A stretch of 64,000 nt of DNA from positions 1,984,001 to 2,048,000 of the forward strand of contig NZ_CP007213.1 in assembly GCF_001411805.1 (NCBI RefSeq), in the 5' to 3' direction. Position 1 is the stretch's first letter. Every line of letters starts with the position of its first letter. The notes beneath the pieces are model-generated. The model searched no databases. It was not told the DNA's origin and worked only from the letters and a program-made list of their open reading frames with translations. Below, one piece after another: positions 35,811-44,799 of this stretch. Position numbers and translations under genes: made by a program. This DNA is from Burkholderia plantarii (lineage in GTDB: Bacteria; Pseudomonadota; Gammaproteobacteria; Burkholderiales; Burkholderiaceae).

Positions 35811-37027
35811 CGTGGATCTTCCTTGGGGCGGATGGGTCTTGACTGGAATGACGATAACGACGCCGGATGCTGTCGGGGCGTGGGGGCCGGTTCGGGCACC
35901 GGCTCGGATGCGCGATCCGCGCCGGCCGCGAAGCGCGCGATCGAGAATGCCGCGATCGGCGTGTCCGTCTCGCCGCGCACAATCAGTTCGGCGAGCAGTT
36001 CGCCCACGCCCGGCGCGAGCAGGAAGCCGCCGCCCGAGAAGCCGAATGCGTGCAGCAGGCACGGGGTCGTGCCGCTCGGCCCGATCACCGGATTGCTGTC
36101 GGGCGTCTCGCCCTCCACGCCGCTCCAGGTGCGGATCAGCAGTGCGTCGCGCAGGCCGGGCAGCAGCGCGCAGGCCTCGCGCATCACGGCGCGCGTGGTG
36201 TCGGCCGACGGCTGCGCGTATTCGCCGTCGCCGTGGCCGCGCCCGCCGCCGATCACGCAGTTGCCGCGCGCCACCTGTCGCGCGTAGACGCCCCCGCCCA
36301 CCACCCCGAGGTTGTGCTCGATGAACGGCGGCAGCGGCTCGGTCACCCACATGTTCGGATAGATCGGCCGCAGCGGCACGGCCTCGCCGAAGCGGCCGGC
36401 CACGGTGTTGCCCCAGGCGCCGGCGGCGTTCACCAGCCAGTCGGCCGTGACGCGCCGGCCGCCCGCCTGCAGCACGAAGCGCGTGCCGTCGAACTCGACG
36501 TCGGACAGCTCGGTCTGCTCGTAGAGATCGGCGCCGGCACGCCGCGCGGCGGCGGCGAAGGCCGGCGACACGAGCCGCGGGTTGGCGTGGCCGTCGCTCG
36601 CGCAGAGCGCGCCGCCGATCGCCTGCGCGCCGAGCCACGGATAGCGGCGCCGGAACGCGTCGCCCGACATCACCTGTGAACGCACGCCGTAGCCGCTCGC
36701 CATCGCGGCCCAGGCGTGCAGCGCGTCGAGATCGGCCTCGCGTCGCGCGAGCCGCAGGTGGCCCGACACGACCAGTTCGCCGTCGATGCCGATCAGCTCC
36801 GGCAGCCGGTTCCAGATCCGCCGCGCGCGCGTGGCGAGCGGCAGCTGTTCCTCGGGGCGCCCCTGGGTGCGCACCCCGCCGTAGTTCACGCCGCTCGCCT
36901 GCGCGCCGCAGAAGCGCCGCTCGAACAGCGCCACCGGCACGCCCAGGGCCGCGAGCGCGCGCGCGGTCGAGGCCCCGACCAGTCCGCCGCCAGCGATCGC
37001 CACGTGGTAATGCCGGGCCTCATTCAT
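35807..37027 (-). CDS. FAD-dependent amine/amino-acid oxidoreductase (DadA-like), catalytic subunit
   Basis: 406 residues. The dinucleotide-binding motif GGGLVGAS is at 13-20, followed by FERRFCGAQASGVNYGGVRTQGR, typical of glycine/D-amino-acid oxidases. The C-terminal FAD motif is PCLLHAFGFSGGGFLLAPGVG. By analogy with HcnC, OoxB and the D-hydroxyproline dehydrogenase beta subunit, it oxidises a secondary or primary amine. The last 40 residues are Pro/Ala-rich and look like a linker. Overlaps of 8 bp upstream and 4 bp downstream tie it to the other subunits. Confidence 0.9.
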   Translation of the reverse strand: MNEARHYHVAIAGGGLVGASTARALAALGVPVALFERRFCGAQASGVNYGGVRTQGRPEEQLPLATRARRIWNRLPELIGIDGELVVSGHLRLARREADLDALHAWAAMASGYGVRSQVMSGDAFRRRYPWLGAQAIGGALCASDGHANPRLVSPAFAAAARRAGADLYEQTELSDVEFDGTRFVLQAGGRRVTADWLVNAAGAWGNTVAGRFGEAVPLRPIYPNMWVTEPLPPFIEHNLGVVGGGVYARQVARGNCVIGGGRGHGDGEYAQPSADTTRAVMREACALLPGLRDALLIRTWSGVEGETPDSNPVIGPSGTTPCLLHAFGFSGGGFLLAPGVGELLAELIVRGETDTPIAAFSIARFAAGADRASEPVPEPAPTPRQHPASLSSFQSRPIRPKEDPR

Positions 37028-38534
37028 CGTGGGCCTCCTCGTCGCGCACCCGCACCGCGTATTCGAACAGCATCGGCGAGATCGGGATCGGCTTCACCGG
37101 CGCCTGCCCGCGCGGCCGGCCCACCTGATCGAGCGGCCGGCCGGTCTCGGCGGCCAGCAGCGCCATCGCCGACTCGCCGCACATGCGGCCCTGGCAGCGC
37201 CCCATGCCGACCCGCGTGAGCGCCTTCAGGCGGTTCACCTCGCCCGCCATCCCGCCGCGGATGCACTCGCGCAGCAGGCCCGCCGTGAGCGCCTCGCAGC
37301 GGCAGACGATGGTCGCGTCGGACCAGCGCGCGGCGGCGTCGGCCGGCGGCGCGAACGCCGTCTCGATGCCGGCGCGGAACCGCGCGAGCCGCGCGAGCCG
37401 CCGTTCGATCGCGGCCGGGCCGAGGCGGCCGGGACCGCCGGCGGCGCCGGTCGTCCCGCGCGGCGCGGCGATGCCGAGATCCTCGAGCAGCGCGAGCGCG
37501 GCGCGCCGGCCCGCCAGCTCGGCCGCGTCGGCGCCCGCGATGCCGGCGCCGTCGCCGGCCAGATAGACGCCCGGCACCGAGCCGCGCCCGGCCGCGTCCC
37601 TCCACGGCAGCCAGCCGCGGCTCAGCGGGTCGAACTCGAAGCGGCAGCCGGCCAGGTCGGCCAGCTGCGTCTCGGGGCGCAGGCCGAAGCCGAGGCCCAC
37701 CGCGTCGCAGTCGGTGTGCCGCTCGACGCCGTCGGCGCTGCGCCAGCACAGGCGCTCCACCGCCTGCTCGCCGTCGATCGCGTCGAGCGTCACGCCCGAC
37801 ACCACCGGCACGCCGTGCGCGCGCAGCCAGCCGAGGTAATAGAGGCCCTTGGCAAACGTGGACGGCTGGCTCAGCAGCTTCGGCACGGCCGCCGCCTGGC
37901 GCCCGAACGGGCTGGTGTCGAGCACCGCCGCGACCTGCGCGCCGGCTCGCGCGTACTGGTAGGCGACCAGATACAGCAGCGGCCCGGTGCCCGCGAACAC
38001 GGTGCGCCGGCCGATCGCGCAGCCCTGCGCCTTCAGCGCCACCTGCGCGCCGCCGAGCGTGTAGACGCCGGGCTGGGTCCAGCCCGGCACCGGCACGACG
38101 CGGTCGGTCGCGCCGCTCGCGATGATCAGGTGGGTCCACGGCAGCCGTGCCTCGCGGCCCGCGCGCAGCGTGTCAAGCCAGCCCGGCTCGCACGACCAGA
38201 CCAGCGTGTCGGGGCGGTAGTCGAGCTGCGGCAGCAGCCGCGCCATGCAGGCGTGGACCGCCTCGGCCTTGCGCGCCTCGAAGCCGTAGAGCGCGGCCTT
38301 GCCGCGCGTGAAGCCGGCGTCGGCCGGCGGCTGCCGGTAGATCTGGCCGCCCCAGCGTGGGTGCTCGTCGAGCACGGTGGGCCGGATGCCGGCCGCGACG
38401 AGCGCCTCGGCCGCGCGAATCCCGGCCGGCCCGGCGCCGACGATCACCACGCGCGGCCCGGGGGCGCCGTCGTCCCACGACTCGCAGGCCGGCAGCAGGC
38501 CGTCGTTGAGGTTGTCGTCGATGTTCATGCTCAT
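37020..38534 (-). CDS. NAD(P)/FAD-dependent oxidoreductase, large electron-transfer subunit (HcnB/OoxA-like)
   Basis: 504 residues from the ATG at 38534, coupled by 4 bp to the ferredoxin-like gene. The FAD motif is VVIVGAGPAGIRAAEAL, with LDEHPRWGGQIYRQPPAD typical of HcnB/OoxA. IASGATDRVVPVPGWTQPGVYTLGG marks the disulphide-type reductase fold. The C-terminal domain has cysteines in VCRCEALTAG and GMGRCQGRMCG, the BFD-like [2Fe-2S] domain of this family. It probably shuttles electrons between the DadA-like subunit and the [2Fe-2S] subunit to the quinone pool. Confidence 0.9.
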   Translation of the reverse strand: MSMNIDDNLNDGLLPACESWDDGAPGPRVVIVGAGPAGIRAAEALVAAGIRPTVLDEHPRWGGQIYRQPPADAGFTRGKAALYGFEARKAEAVHACMARLLPQLDYRPDTLVWSCEPGWLDTLRAGREARLPWTHLIIASGATDRVVPVPGWTQPGVYTLGGAQVALKAQGCAIGRRTVFAGTGPLLYLVAYQYARAGAQVAAVLDTSPFGRQAAAVPKLLSQPSTFAKGLYYLGWLRAHGVPVVSGVTLDAIDGEQAVERLCWRSADGVERHTDCDAVGLGFGLRPETQLADLAGCRFEFDPLSRGWLPWRDAAGRGSVPGVYLAGDGAGIAGADAAELAGRRAALALLEDLGIAAPRGTTGAAGGPGRLGPAAIERRLARLARFRAGIETAFAPPADAAARWSDATIVCRCEALTAGLLRECIRGGMAGEVNRLKALTRVGMGRCQGRMCGESAMALLAAETGRPLDQVGRPRGQAPVKPIPISPMLFEYAVRVRDEEAHDE

Positions 38535-39058
38535 CGCGCGCCTCCATCGGTGGTCGGGTGCGCCGGTGCCGCCGGCGGGGGCGCGGCGATCGGCGCCGCC
38601 GGTTCCTCGCGCGGTCCGGCCGGGGCGGCCGAGCCTTGCGGTTCGCCCGGGCCCGCCGATGCCGCGGCCGTCCGCGACGCGGCGGCCTCGCCCACCGGCA
38701 CGGCCCGCGTCGCATCCCCGCCGCCCGCCGCCCAAGCGGCGCGCGTCACCACCCGCATCCCCTCGCGCAGCGGCGTCGAGCAGGCGCGCAGCCGCGTGCC
38801 GTCCTCGGTGCGCACCCAGCAGTCCTGGCATGCGCCGATCAGGCAGAAGCCCGCGCGCGGGCCGTCGCCAAACTCGCTGTCGCGCAGGTAGCGCTGCCGG
38901 GTGAGGATCGCGGTCAGCAGCGTGTCGCCGGCCAGCGCCTCGACGGCGACGCCGTCGAGCACGAACCGCACGCGCGCGCGGCCGGTCTCGGCCACGCGCA
39001 CGAGTTGCGGCCCGGCGGGCGGCGGCGGGAAAGCGGGCGGGCGGGCTGGCTGGCTCAT
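38531..39058 (-). CDS. [2Fe-2S] ferredoxin-like small subunit with long Pro/Ala-rich tail
   Basis: 175 residues. The Fer2-type core (about 28-105) binds the cluster through Cys72, Cys77, Cys80 and Cys93 in GFCLIGACQDCW and RLRACSTPL. Homologous small subunits (HcnA and D-hydroxyproline dehydrogenase gamma type) are about 100 residues. Here some 65 extra residues of Ala, Pro and Gly follow, ending APAHPTTDGGAR just before the next gene. The N-terminus is also proline-rich. The stop and next start overlap as ATGA. The tail could be a flexible linker to the large subunit; no fusion is visible. Confidence 0.85.
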   Translation of the reverse strand: MSQPARPPAFPPPPAGPQLVRVAETGRARVRFVLDGVAVEALAGDTLLTAILTRQRYLRDSEFGDGPRAGFCLIGACQDCWVRTEDGTRLRACSTPLREGMRVVTRAAWAAGGGDATRAVPVGEAAASRTAAASAGPGEPQGSAAPAGPREEPAAPIAAPPPAAPAHPTTDGGAR

Positions 39059-39128
39059 CGATGGAAAAGCGCGAGGCGCGAAGAAGGAATCGAACGGGAA
39101 ACGACGGGGCGACCCGGGGCGCGGCGCA

Positions 39129-39923
39129 TCAGTGCTGCCCGATCAGGACGCGGTTCAGGCCGTACACGCGGTCGAGGATCAGCATCGCGCCGGCCGTGAT
39201 CGCGATCACCAGCGTCGAGACCGAGGCCATCATCGGATCGATCGACTCGGTCGCGTACATGTACATGCGCACCGGCAGCGTGACGGTCTGCGGCGAGGTG
39301 ATGAAGATCGACATGGTCAGCTCGTCGAAGCTGTTGATGAACGCGAGCAGCCAGCCGCCCGTGATGCCCGGCACGATCATCGGCAGCGTGATGCGGCGGA
39401 ACGTGGTCCAGGCATTCGCGCCGAGCGAGGCGGCCGCGTGCTCGGCGCTGCGGTCGAGCCCTGCCACCGCGGCCAGCACCAGCCGGATCACGAACGGCGT
39501 GACGATGATCGTATGCGCCAGCACCAGCCAGCCGAACGAGCCGGTCACGCCGATCAGCGCGAACAGCCGCAGCAGCGCGATGCCGAGCACGAGGCCCGGC
39601 ACCACCAGCGGCGAGAGCAGCAGCGCGTTGAGGAACGCGCGACCCGGAAAGCGCGCGCGGCCGATCGCGAGGCCCGCCGGCAGCGCCAGCGCGAGCGACA
39701 GCGTGGCCGAGGCGAACGCGAGCCTGACGCTGTTGCCGAACGCGCCGATGAAGTCCGGGTAGTCGAGGATCGCGCGGAACCAGCGCAGCGACAGGCCGTG
39801 GGTGGGCAGCGTCAGCGTCTCGTCGGGCGTGAACGCGACGAGGATCACGATCGCGAGCGGCGCGAGCATGAACAGGATCACGAGCGTGTGGAACGCGAGG
39901 GCGAGCGGACCGTTTTTGCGCAT
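39129..39923 (-). CDS. ABC transporter permease (PotC-like)
   Basis: 264 residues with six predicted membrane helices. The cytoplasmic EAA loop contains EHAAASLGANAWTTFRRITLPMIVPGI, the contact point for the ATPase. Start MRKNGPLALAFHTLVILFMLAPLAIVILVAF gives the first helix. It pairs with the PotB-like permease 55 bp upstream. The 70 bp gap to the ferredoxin-like gene is the largest in the operon. Confidence 0.92.
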   Translation of the reverse strand: MRKNGPLALAFHTLVILFMLAPLAIVILVAFTPDETLTLPTHGLSLRWFRAILDYPDFIGAFGNSVRLAFASATLSLALALPAGLAIGRARFPGRAFLNALLLSPLVVPGLVLGIALLRLFALIGVTGSFGWLVLAHTIIVTPFVIRLVLAAVAGLDRSAEHAAASLGANAWTTFRRITLPMIVPGITGGWLLAFINSFDELTMSIFITSPQTVTLPVRMYMYATESIDPMMASVSTLVIAITAGAMLILDRVYGLNRVLIGQH

Positions 39924-39978
39924 GGCGGTGGCGTCGTTGGCTGGGCTGGACCGGGGCTTGGCTGGACGGCGGCGCGCG

Positions 39979-40893
39979 TCAGCCGAGGCTGCGCGTGTAG
40001 CGGCGTTCGAGCACGCGGTAGTAGGTGAGCATCACGATCAGGTTCGCCGCGAGCAGCAGGATCGCGATGGCCGCGCCGAGCGGCCAGTTCATGGAGCCGA
40101 GGAACTGGTCGTAGACGGCGGTGGCGGCCACCTTCAGGCGCCGCCCGCCGAGCAGGCCCGGAATCGCGAACGCGCTGGCCGACAGCCCGAACACCATCAG
40201 GCTGCCCGACAGGATGCCCGGCATCAGTTGCGGCAGCACGATCCGGCGCAGCGTGGTGGCGGGCGAGGCCATCAGCGACAGCGCCGCGTGCTCGGTCTGC
40301 GGGTCGAGCCGCTGCAGCGCCGTCCAGACCGGAATCACCATGAACGGCAGCATCACGTGGACCAGCGCGATCACGATCGCGAAGGTGGTGTATTCGAGCT
40401 TGTACGGACCGCGGCCGGCCAGCGCGAACAGCTGGTTCACGAGCCCGTTGGTGTTGAGCAGCATGCTCCAGCCGAACGCGCGCACCACCACCGACACCAG
40501 CAGCGGCGCGAGGATCACGAGCAGGCAGGCCGAGCGCCACGGATCGCGCATGCGCGACAGGATGTAGGCCTCGGGCGTGCCGATCGCCACGCACAGCAGC
40601 GTGGTGAGCGCGGCGATGCCGAAGGTGCGCAGGAAGATCGTGTGGAAGTACGACTCGCGCAGCACCTCCAGGTAGTAGGCCGGACCGAACGCGGCCACCG
40701 GCCCGCTCGACGGATCGAAGCGGTAGAACGACAGCACCAGCGTCATCGCGAGCGGCACCAGCACCAGCGCGACGAACAGCAGGCACGCCGGCGCGCTCAT
40801 CAGCCACAACGGCAGCCAGGCGCGCCAGCGCGGGCGCACCCGGCCGCGCGCGGCGCCCGCCTCGCGGCCGGCCATGCCCAGCGCGTCATCCAC
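39979..40893 (-). CDS. ABC transporter permease (PotB-like)
   Basis: 304 residues, six predicted helices. The EAA motif is EHAALSLMASPATTLRRIVLPQLMPGILSG. The arginine-rich start (GRVRPRWRAWLPLW) is cytoplasmic. It overlaps the ATPase gene by 8 bp. With the PotC-like partner it forms the membrane channel of a spermidine/putrescine/opine-type importer. The order ATPase, PotB, PotC, then binding protein last is a variation in which the dehydrogenase genes have been placed between the permeases and the binding protein. Confidence 0.92.
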   Translation of the reverse strand: MDDALGMAGREAGAARGRVRPRWRAWLPLWLMSAPACLLFVALVLVPLAMTLVLSFYRFDPSSGPVAAFGPAYYLEVLRESYFHTIFLRTFGIAALTTLLCVAIGTPEAYILSRMRDPWRSACLLVILAPLLVSVVVRAFGWSMLLNTNGLVNQLFALAGRGPYKLEYTTFAIVIALVHVMLPFMVIPVWTALQRLDPQTEHAALSLMASPATTLRRIVLPQLMPGILSGSLMVFGLSASAFAIPGLLGGRRLKVAATAVYDQFLGSMNWPLGAAIAILLLAANLIVMLTYYRVLERRYTRSLG

Positions 40894-41968
40894 GGGCGCC
40901 CTCCTGGCCGATCACGCGCATCGCGTCGCCGCGCCAGTCGATGCCGACCACGGCGCCCTCCGCGAGCGGCTCGTCGCCCTCGTTCTGGCAGCAGGCCAGC
41001 ATCTCGCCCGCGCGGCTGTCGAGCCGGTACAGCCACTGGCTGCCGAGGAAGAAGCGGCTCGTCACGCGCCCCGCGATGCGGCCCGTGCCGGCCGCGCCGA
41101 GCGTGAGCTTCTCGGGGCGGATGCAGAGCGTGACCGCCTCGCCGGTGCGCAGCGTGCGCGTGCCGGCCGGCGCGCAGACCGCCTCCGGCAGCGCGTCGCC
41201 GAGATCGATGCGCAGCCGCTCGCCGTCGTGCTTCACCACCTTGCCGTTGAGCAGGTTGGTCTTGCCGATGAACTGCGAGACGAAGCGGTTGCCCGGATGT
41301 TCGTAGGCGTGATACGGCGTGTCGACCTGCGTGATGCGGCCCGCCTCCATCACCACCACGCGGTCGCTGATCGACAGCGCCTCCGCCTGGTCGTGCGTGA
41401 CCATCACCGTGGTGGTGCCGATCTTGCGCTGGATCGCGCGCAGTTCGAACTGCATCTCCTCGCGCAGCTTCGCGTCGAGGTTCGACATCGGCTCGTCGAG
41501 CAGCAGCACCGGCGGCGCGATCACGATCGCGCGCGCCAGCGCCACGCGCTGCCGCTGGCCGCCCGACAGCTCGCGCGGAAAGCGTTGCGCGTAGGCATCG
41601 AGCCGCACCAGCGAGAGCGCCTCGCGGGTGCGCGCCTGGCGCTCGGCGCGGCCCACGCCGCGCATCTCCAGGCCGAAGCCGACGTTCTGCTCGACGCTCA
41701 TGTGCGGGAACAGCGCGTAGCTCTGGAACACGATGCCGAGCCCGCGCCGGTTCGGCGCGAGGCGCGTGATGTCGCGACCGTCGAGCGTGATGGTGCCGCG
41801 CGTCGTCTCCACGAAGCCCGCGATCATCTGCAGCGTGGTGGTCTTGCCGCAACCGGACGGCCCGAGCAGCGACACGAACTCGCCCTTCTCGACCGACAGG
41901 TCGATGCCGGCGACGGCCTGCAGGTCACCGAACGACTTCGAAACATCCGTCAACGTGAGGAACGACAT
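40886..41968 (-). CDS. ABC transporter ATP-binding protein (PotA-like)
   Basis: 360 residues from the ATG at 41968. Walker A is GPSGCGKTT (36-44), the signature is LSGGQ (134-138), Walker B is LLLDEP (155-160), and the H-loop is MVTHDQAEAL. A C-terminal TOBE domain (from about residue 280) follows, as in the MalK/PotA class. The final residues overlap the PotB-like start by 8 bp. It is the first gene of the operon. Its promoter should lie in the 274 bp shared with the divergent IclR gene. Confidence 0.93.
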   Translation of the reverse strand: MSFLTLTDVSKSFGDLQAVAGIDLSVEKGEFVSLLGPSGCGKTTTLQMIAGFVETTRGTITLDGRDITRLAPNRRGLGIVFQSYALFPHMSVEQNVGFGLEMRGVGRAERQARTREALSLVRLDAYAQRFPRELSGGQRQRVALARAIVIAPPVLLLDEPMSNLDAKLREEMQFELRAIQRKIGTTTVMVTHDQAEALSISDRVVVMEAGRITQVDTPYHAYEHPGNRFVSQFIGKTNLLNGKVVKHDGERLRIDLGDALPEAVCAPAGTRTLRTGEAVTLCIRPEKLTLGAAGTGRIAGRVTSRFFLGSQWLYRLDSRAGEMLACCQNEGDEPLAEGAVVGIDWRGDAMRVIGQEGARG

Positions 41969-42242
41969 GGTCTGGCCTTTCGGTGCCGCGGCACCTGCTG
42001 AAGCGGTTGCATTCCGGTGCACCGACTCTATCCGTTCAATTTTTTCGACGTCAACGCGAAATTCCGGACGGCGACATTAGTTTCCGATTTATTCCGCTGT
42101 ATAGAATCATTAAGCCGATGCCTTGTTGAATCGTTTCGGCCAGCGATCTTCGGGCGAACCCTGAGCAACCGGCCGTGCAAGCGCCGGCGCAACGCGGTAC
42201 AGTCGGGACGCGCCGGACGCGGCGCAACCGGCATTCCGCTGG

Positions 42243-43130
42243 ATGGAATCATTCGAGGCGAACGTGAAAACCACACGAGAAGACAACGGCAGCGTCGACG
42301 ACGCGCGCGGCCCCGGCGTGCTGCAGCGCGCGTTCGCCGTGATCCGCGCGCTCGGCGAACATCAGGCCGAGGGCAGCCGCGTGACCGCGCTCGCGAAGAC
42401 GGTGGGCCTCACGCAGGCCACCGTCCACCGCATCCTGCAGGGGCTGATCGCCGAGGAAGTGGTCGAGCAGGACGAGCGCACGCGGCGCTACCGGCTCAGC
42501 GTGGCGTTCTTCGCGATGGCCGCGCAGGCCGGCAACCCGAACGGCTTGCGCACGCTGTGCCGGCCCGCGCTGCTGCGGCTCTGCGCGAGCCTCGGCGACT
42601 CGATCTTCCTGCTGGTGAAGAGCAGCTTCGATGCCGTCTGCCTCGACATCTGCGAGGGGCCGTTCCCGATCCGCTCGTTCACCGGCACGATCGGCGGGCG
42701 CGTCGCGCTCGGCATCGGCCAGGGCAGCCTCGCGATCCTCGCGTTCCAGCCCGAGGCCGAGCGCGAGGAGATCATCCGCTTCAACGTGCCGAGGCTGCGC
42801 AGCTACGGCGTGCTCGACGAGGTCTACCTGCGCACCGAGATCGAACGCGTGCGCGCGCTCGGCTTCGCGGGGCGCAACAGCGGCGTGCTCGAGGGCATGG
42901 CCGGCGTGGCCGTGCCGATCTTCGACCAGCACCGTTGCGCGGTGGGCGCCCTCAGCGTGGGCACGCTCTCGACGCGGCTGACCGAGGAGCGCCTGCCGAC
43001 CGTCGTGCAACTGCTGCAACGCCAGGCCGAGATCATCGGGCCGCAGATGAACCCGTTCGACGTGGCGATGCGTGAGCCGCTGCAGGGGCTCACGCAGGGG
43101 TATGCGGCGCGGGCGGGCAGCGCCGTGTGA
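42243..43130 (+). CDS. IclR-family regulator, probable controller of the divergent ABC/dehydrogenase operon
   Basis: 295 residues. The winged helix (GVLQRAFAVIRALGEHQAEGSRVTALAKTVGLTQATVHRILQGL, roughly 25-70) is followed by the effector domain with YRLSVAFFAMAAQAGNP and MAGVAVPIFDQHRCAVGALSVGTLS. It is divergently transcribed from the PotA-like gene. I found no strong palindrome in the shared 274 bp, which is AT-rich around 42030-42120. The start could also be the codon for residue 9 (a GTG), since the first residues are unconserved. Confidence 0.9.
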   Translation: MESFEANVKTTREDNGSVDDARGPGVLQRAFAVIRALGEHQAEGSRVTALAKTVGLTQATVHRILQGLIAEEVVEQDERTRRYRLSVAFFAMAAQAGNPNGLRTLCRPALLRLCASLGDSIFLLVKSSFDAVCLDICEGPFPIRSFTGTIGGRVALGIGQGSLAILAFQPEAEREEIIRFNVPRLRSYGVLDEVYLRTEIERVRALGFAGRNSGVLEGMAGVAVPIFDQHRCAVGALSVGTLSTRLTEERLPTVVQLLQRQAEIIGPQMNPFDVAMREPLQGLTQGYAARAGSAV

Positions 43131-43136
43131 GGCCAC

Positions 43137-43607
43137 TCAATAGAACGTGTTCGCGCCACCCTGACAGCCGTCGAAGATTTCCTGCTTCGACCGGCCCTCG
43201 CGGTGCTGCATCTGGCTGCCGACACAAGCCTCCGTGCGCCGTTGCGATTCCGCGTCGTCCTGCTTGCGCTTCTCCTCGGCCTCGAGCCGCTGCTTGCGCT
43301 GCGCCTCGTACAGGGTGCCCGAAAAGCGGCGGCTGAACGCCGTGCCGCCCGGGGTTGACGCGGGTTGACCAGGGAGCGCCGGCATCGCGCCGGCGCTCGA
43401 CGTGGCGAAATTGCGGCTCAGCGCCGATTCGTACCTCGGGCTGCCAGCGCCGGTGCGCGGCATGGTCGGCCGGCGCGTTGCCGGTGCGACCGTGGCATGC
43501 GTGGGCGCCCCCGCCGCGGGCCGCGAAGGCTCGCGGTTCGGCTGTGCGACTGCCTGCACCGCGGCGCCCAACAGCATCCATGTCACGAGATATGTCTTCA
43601 TAGGCAT
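43137..43607 (-). CDS. Small periplasmic protein of unknown function
   Basis: 156 residues from ATG 43607 (or 43601). The signal peptide MKTYLVTWMLLGAAVQAVAQ is followed by a Pro/Ala-rich stretch with scattered Arg. A conserved-looking C-terminal segment reads YEAQRKQRLEAEEKRKQ, a charged helix, then TEACVGSQMQHREG and EIFDGCQGG. The two cysteines could form one disulphide. Its stop faces the IclR stop 6 bp away. No family is recognised and no neighbour explains it. Confidence 0.7.
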   Translation of the reverse strand: MPMKTYLVTWMLLGAAVQAVAQPNREPSRPAAGAPTHATVAPATRRPTMPRTGAGSPRYESALSRNFATSSAGAMPALPGQPASTPGGTAFSRRFSGTLYEAQRKQRLEAEEKRKQDDAESQRRTEACVGSQMQHREGRSKQEIFDGCQGGANTFY

Positions 43608-43986
43608 GCATCCGACCGAAAAGCGGCGCCATGGATTGCGCCGGGCGTCCGGGCCTGGCCAGTCGAAAGACCGGTGATTAATTTTTCATGAATACCATCG
43701 GCGCTCGCGCCCGTCGAGCCGATCCGTCATGGTTTCGTCACCTTCGGCCGCCCTTGCGTGCTTCGCCGGCACCCCGCACGCCGGCCATCACACCCGCCAC
43801 CGCGCTTGACGCGCGGCCGGCGTGCCCCGAAGATGACGGCCGCGGAATGCGGCGGGCTTCGGCCCGCGCGCCTTGCGCCGGCACGCTCACGGGCGTGCGG
43901 GTGGTCCGGTTCCGCCGGTTTTCCTGCTTGATTCCCTGCTCGCTGTCCCGAGCTTTTTCGGCCCCGCACCCGCGCCGCTGCTGCCC
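43608..43986. other. Intergenic region between periplasmic protein and HAD phosphatase
   Basis: 379 bp, no gene supported. An AT-rich patch at 43675-43690 may hold a promoter. The long plus-strand frame leading into the phosphatase has no Met with a ribosome-binding site before 43987. Confidence 0.5.
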
Positions 43987-44646
43987 ATGACGCTTCGTCT
44001 CGCCCTGTTCGATTTCGACGGCACCCTCGCCGACTCCTACCCCGTGTTCGCCGATTCGCTGAACGGCCTGGCGGCCCGCCACGGCTTTCGCCGGACCGCC
44101 GACGACGATCAGCGCAAGCTGCGCGGCCTCAGCGCGAGCGAAGTGCTGCGCGAGCTCGCGCTGCCGATCTGGAAGGTGCCGGCCGTGCTGTCCGACGCGC
44201 GCCGCCTCATGAACGAGCGGATCGACGAGGTGCGGCCGTTCCCCGGCATCGTGGCGGCGCTGCATGCCTTAATGGACAGGCAGATCGCGGTGGCCGTGGC
44301 CACCTCGAACTCGCAGGACAACGTGCGCGCCGTGCTCGGCAACGCGCTGGTCGAACGCTTCGCGGCGGTCGAATGCAGCTCGTCGCTGTTCGGCAAGTCG
44401 CACCGGCTGCGCACGATCCTGAAGACCACCGGCATCGACACCGCGCACGCGATCTACGTCGGCGACGAGATCCGCGACGCCGAGGCGGCCGACGGCGTCG
44501 GCCTGCGCTATGGCGCGGTAGGCTGGGGCTATACCGATCTCGACGCGCTGTTGGCAAAGCGGCCGCATCAGGTGTTTCGCGCGCCGGCGGAATTGCTCGC
44601 GCTGGGCGAAGGCACGGCGCGGCAGGCGCCGCGGGCGGACGCCTGA
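43987..44646 (+). CDS. HAD-superfamily hydrolase, phosphoglycolate phosphatase-like
   Basis: 219 residues from the ATG at 43987. Motif I is FDFDGTLADS (Asp9 nucleophile, Asp11). The cap is helical (HAD class IA). Motif II is VAVATSN, motif III has the Lys in LFGKSHRL, and motif IV is YVGDEIRDAEAADGVGL. Phosphoglycolate or pyrophosphatase-like activity is usual for this group, but the true substrate is not determinable. It stands alone. A second HAD protein of another subclass lies at 45770. Confidence 0.88.
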   Translation: MTLRLALFDFDGTLADSYPVFADSLNGLAARHGFRRTADDDQRKLRGLSASEVLRELALPIWKVPAVLSDARRLMNERIDEVRPFPGIVAALHALMDRQIAVAVATSNSQDNVRAVLGNALVERFAAVECSSSLFGKSHRLRTILKTTGIDTAHAIYVGDEIRDAEAADGVGLRYGAVGWGYTDLDALLAKRPHQVFRAPAELLALGEGTARQAPRADA

Positions 44647-44799
44647 ACGCGCCTGGCGTGGGGACATGCAGCGGTGGGAATCGGGCCCGATACGTGGTGA
44701 TCAAACCCGTGCCGCCCCATCCGGACGAAGCGACTCACGGCTGCGGACGAGCACACCTGCCCCTCCCGCCAACCGCTACCGATCCCCGTCGACTCACCG

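Noticed and set aside
37020..39058. Hydrogen cyanide synthase hcnABC
   Set aside because: Architecture matches, but the [2Fe-2S] subunit is much longer than HcnA and the genes sit in an ABC-transporter operon; a different amine dehydrogenase is more likely.
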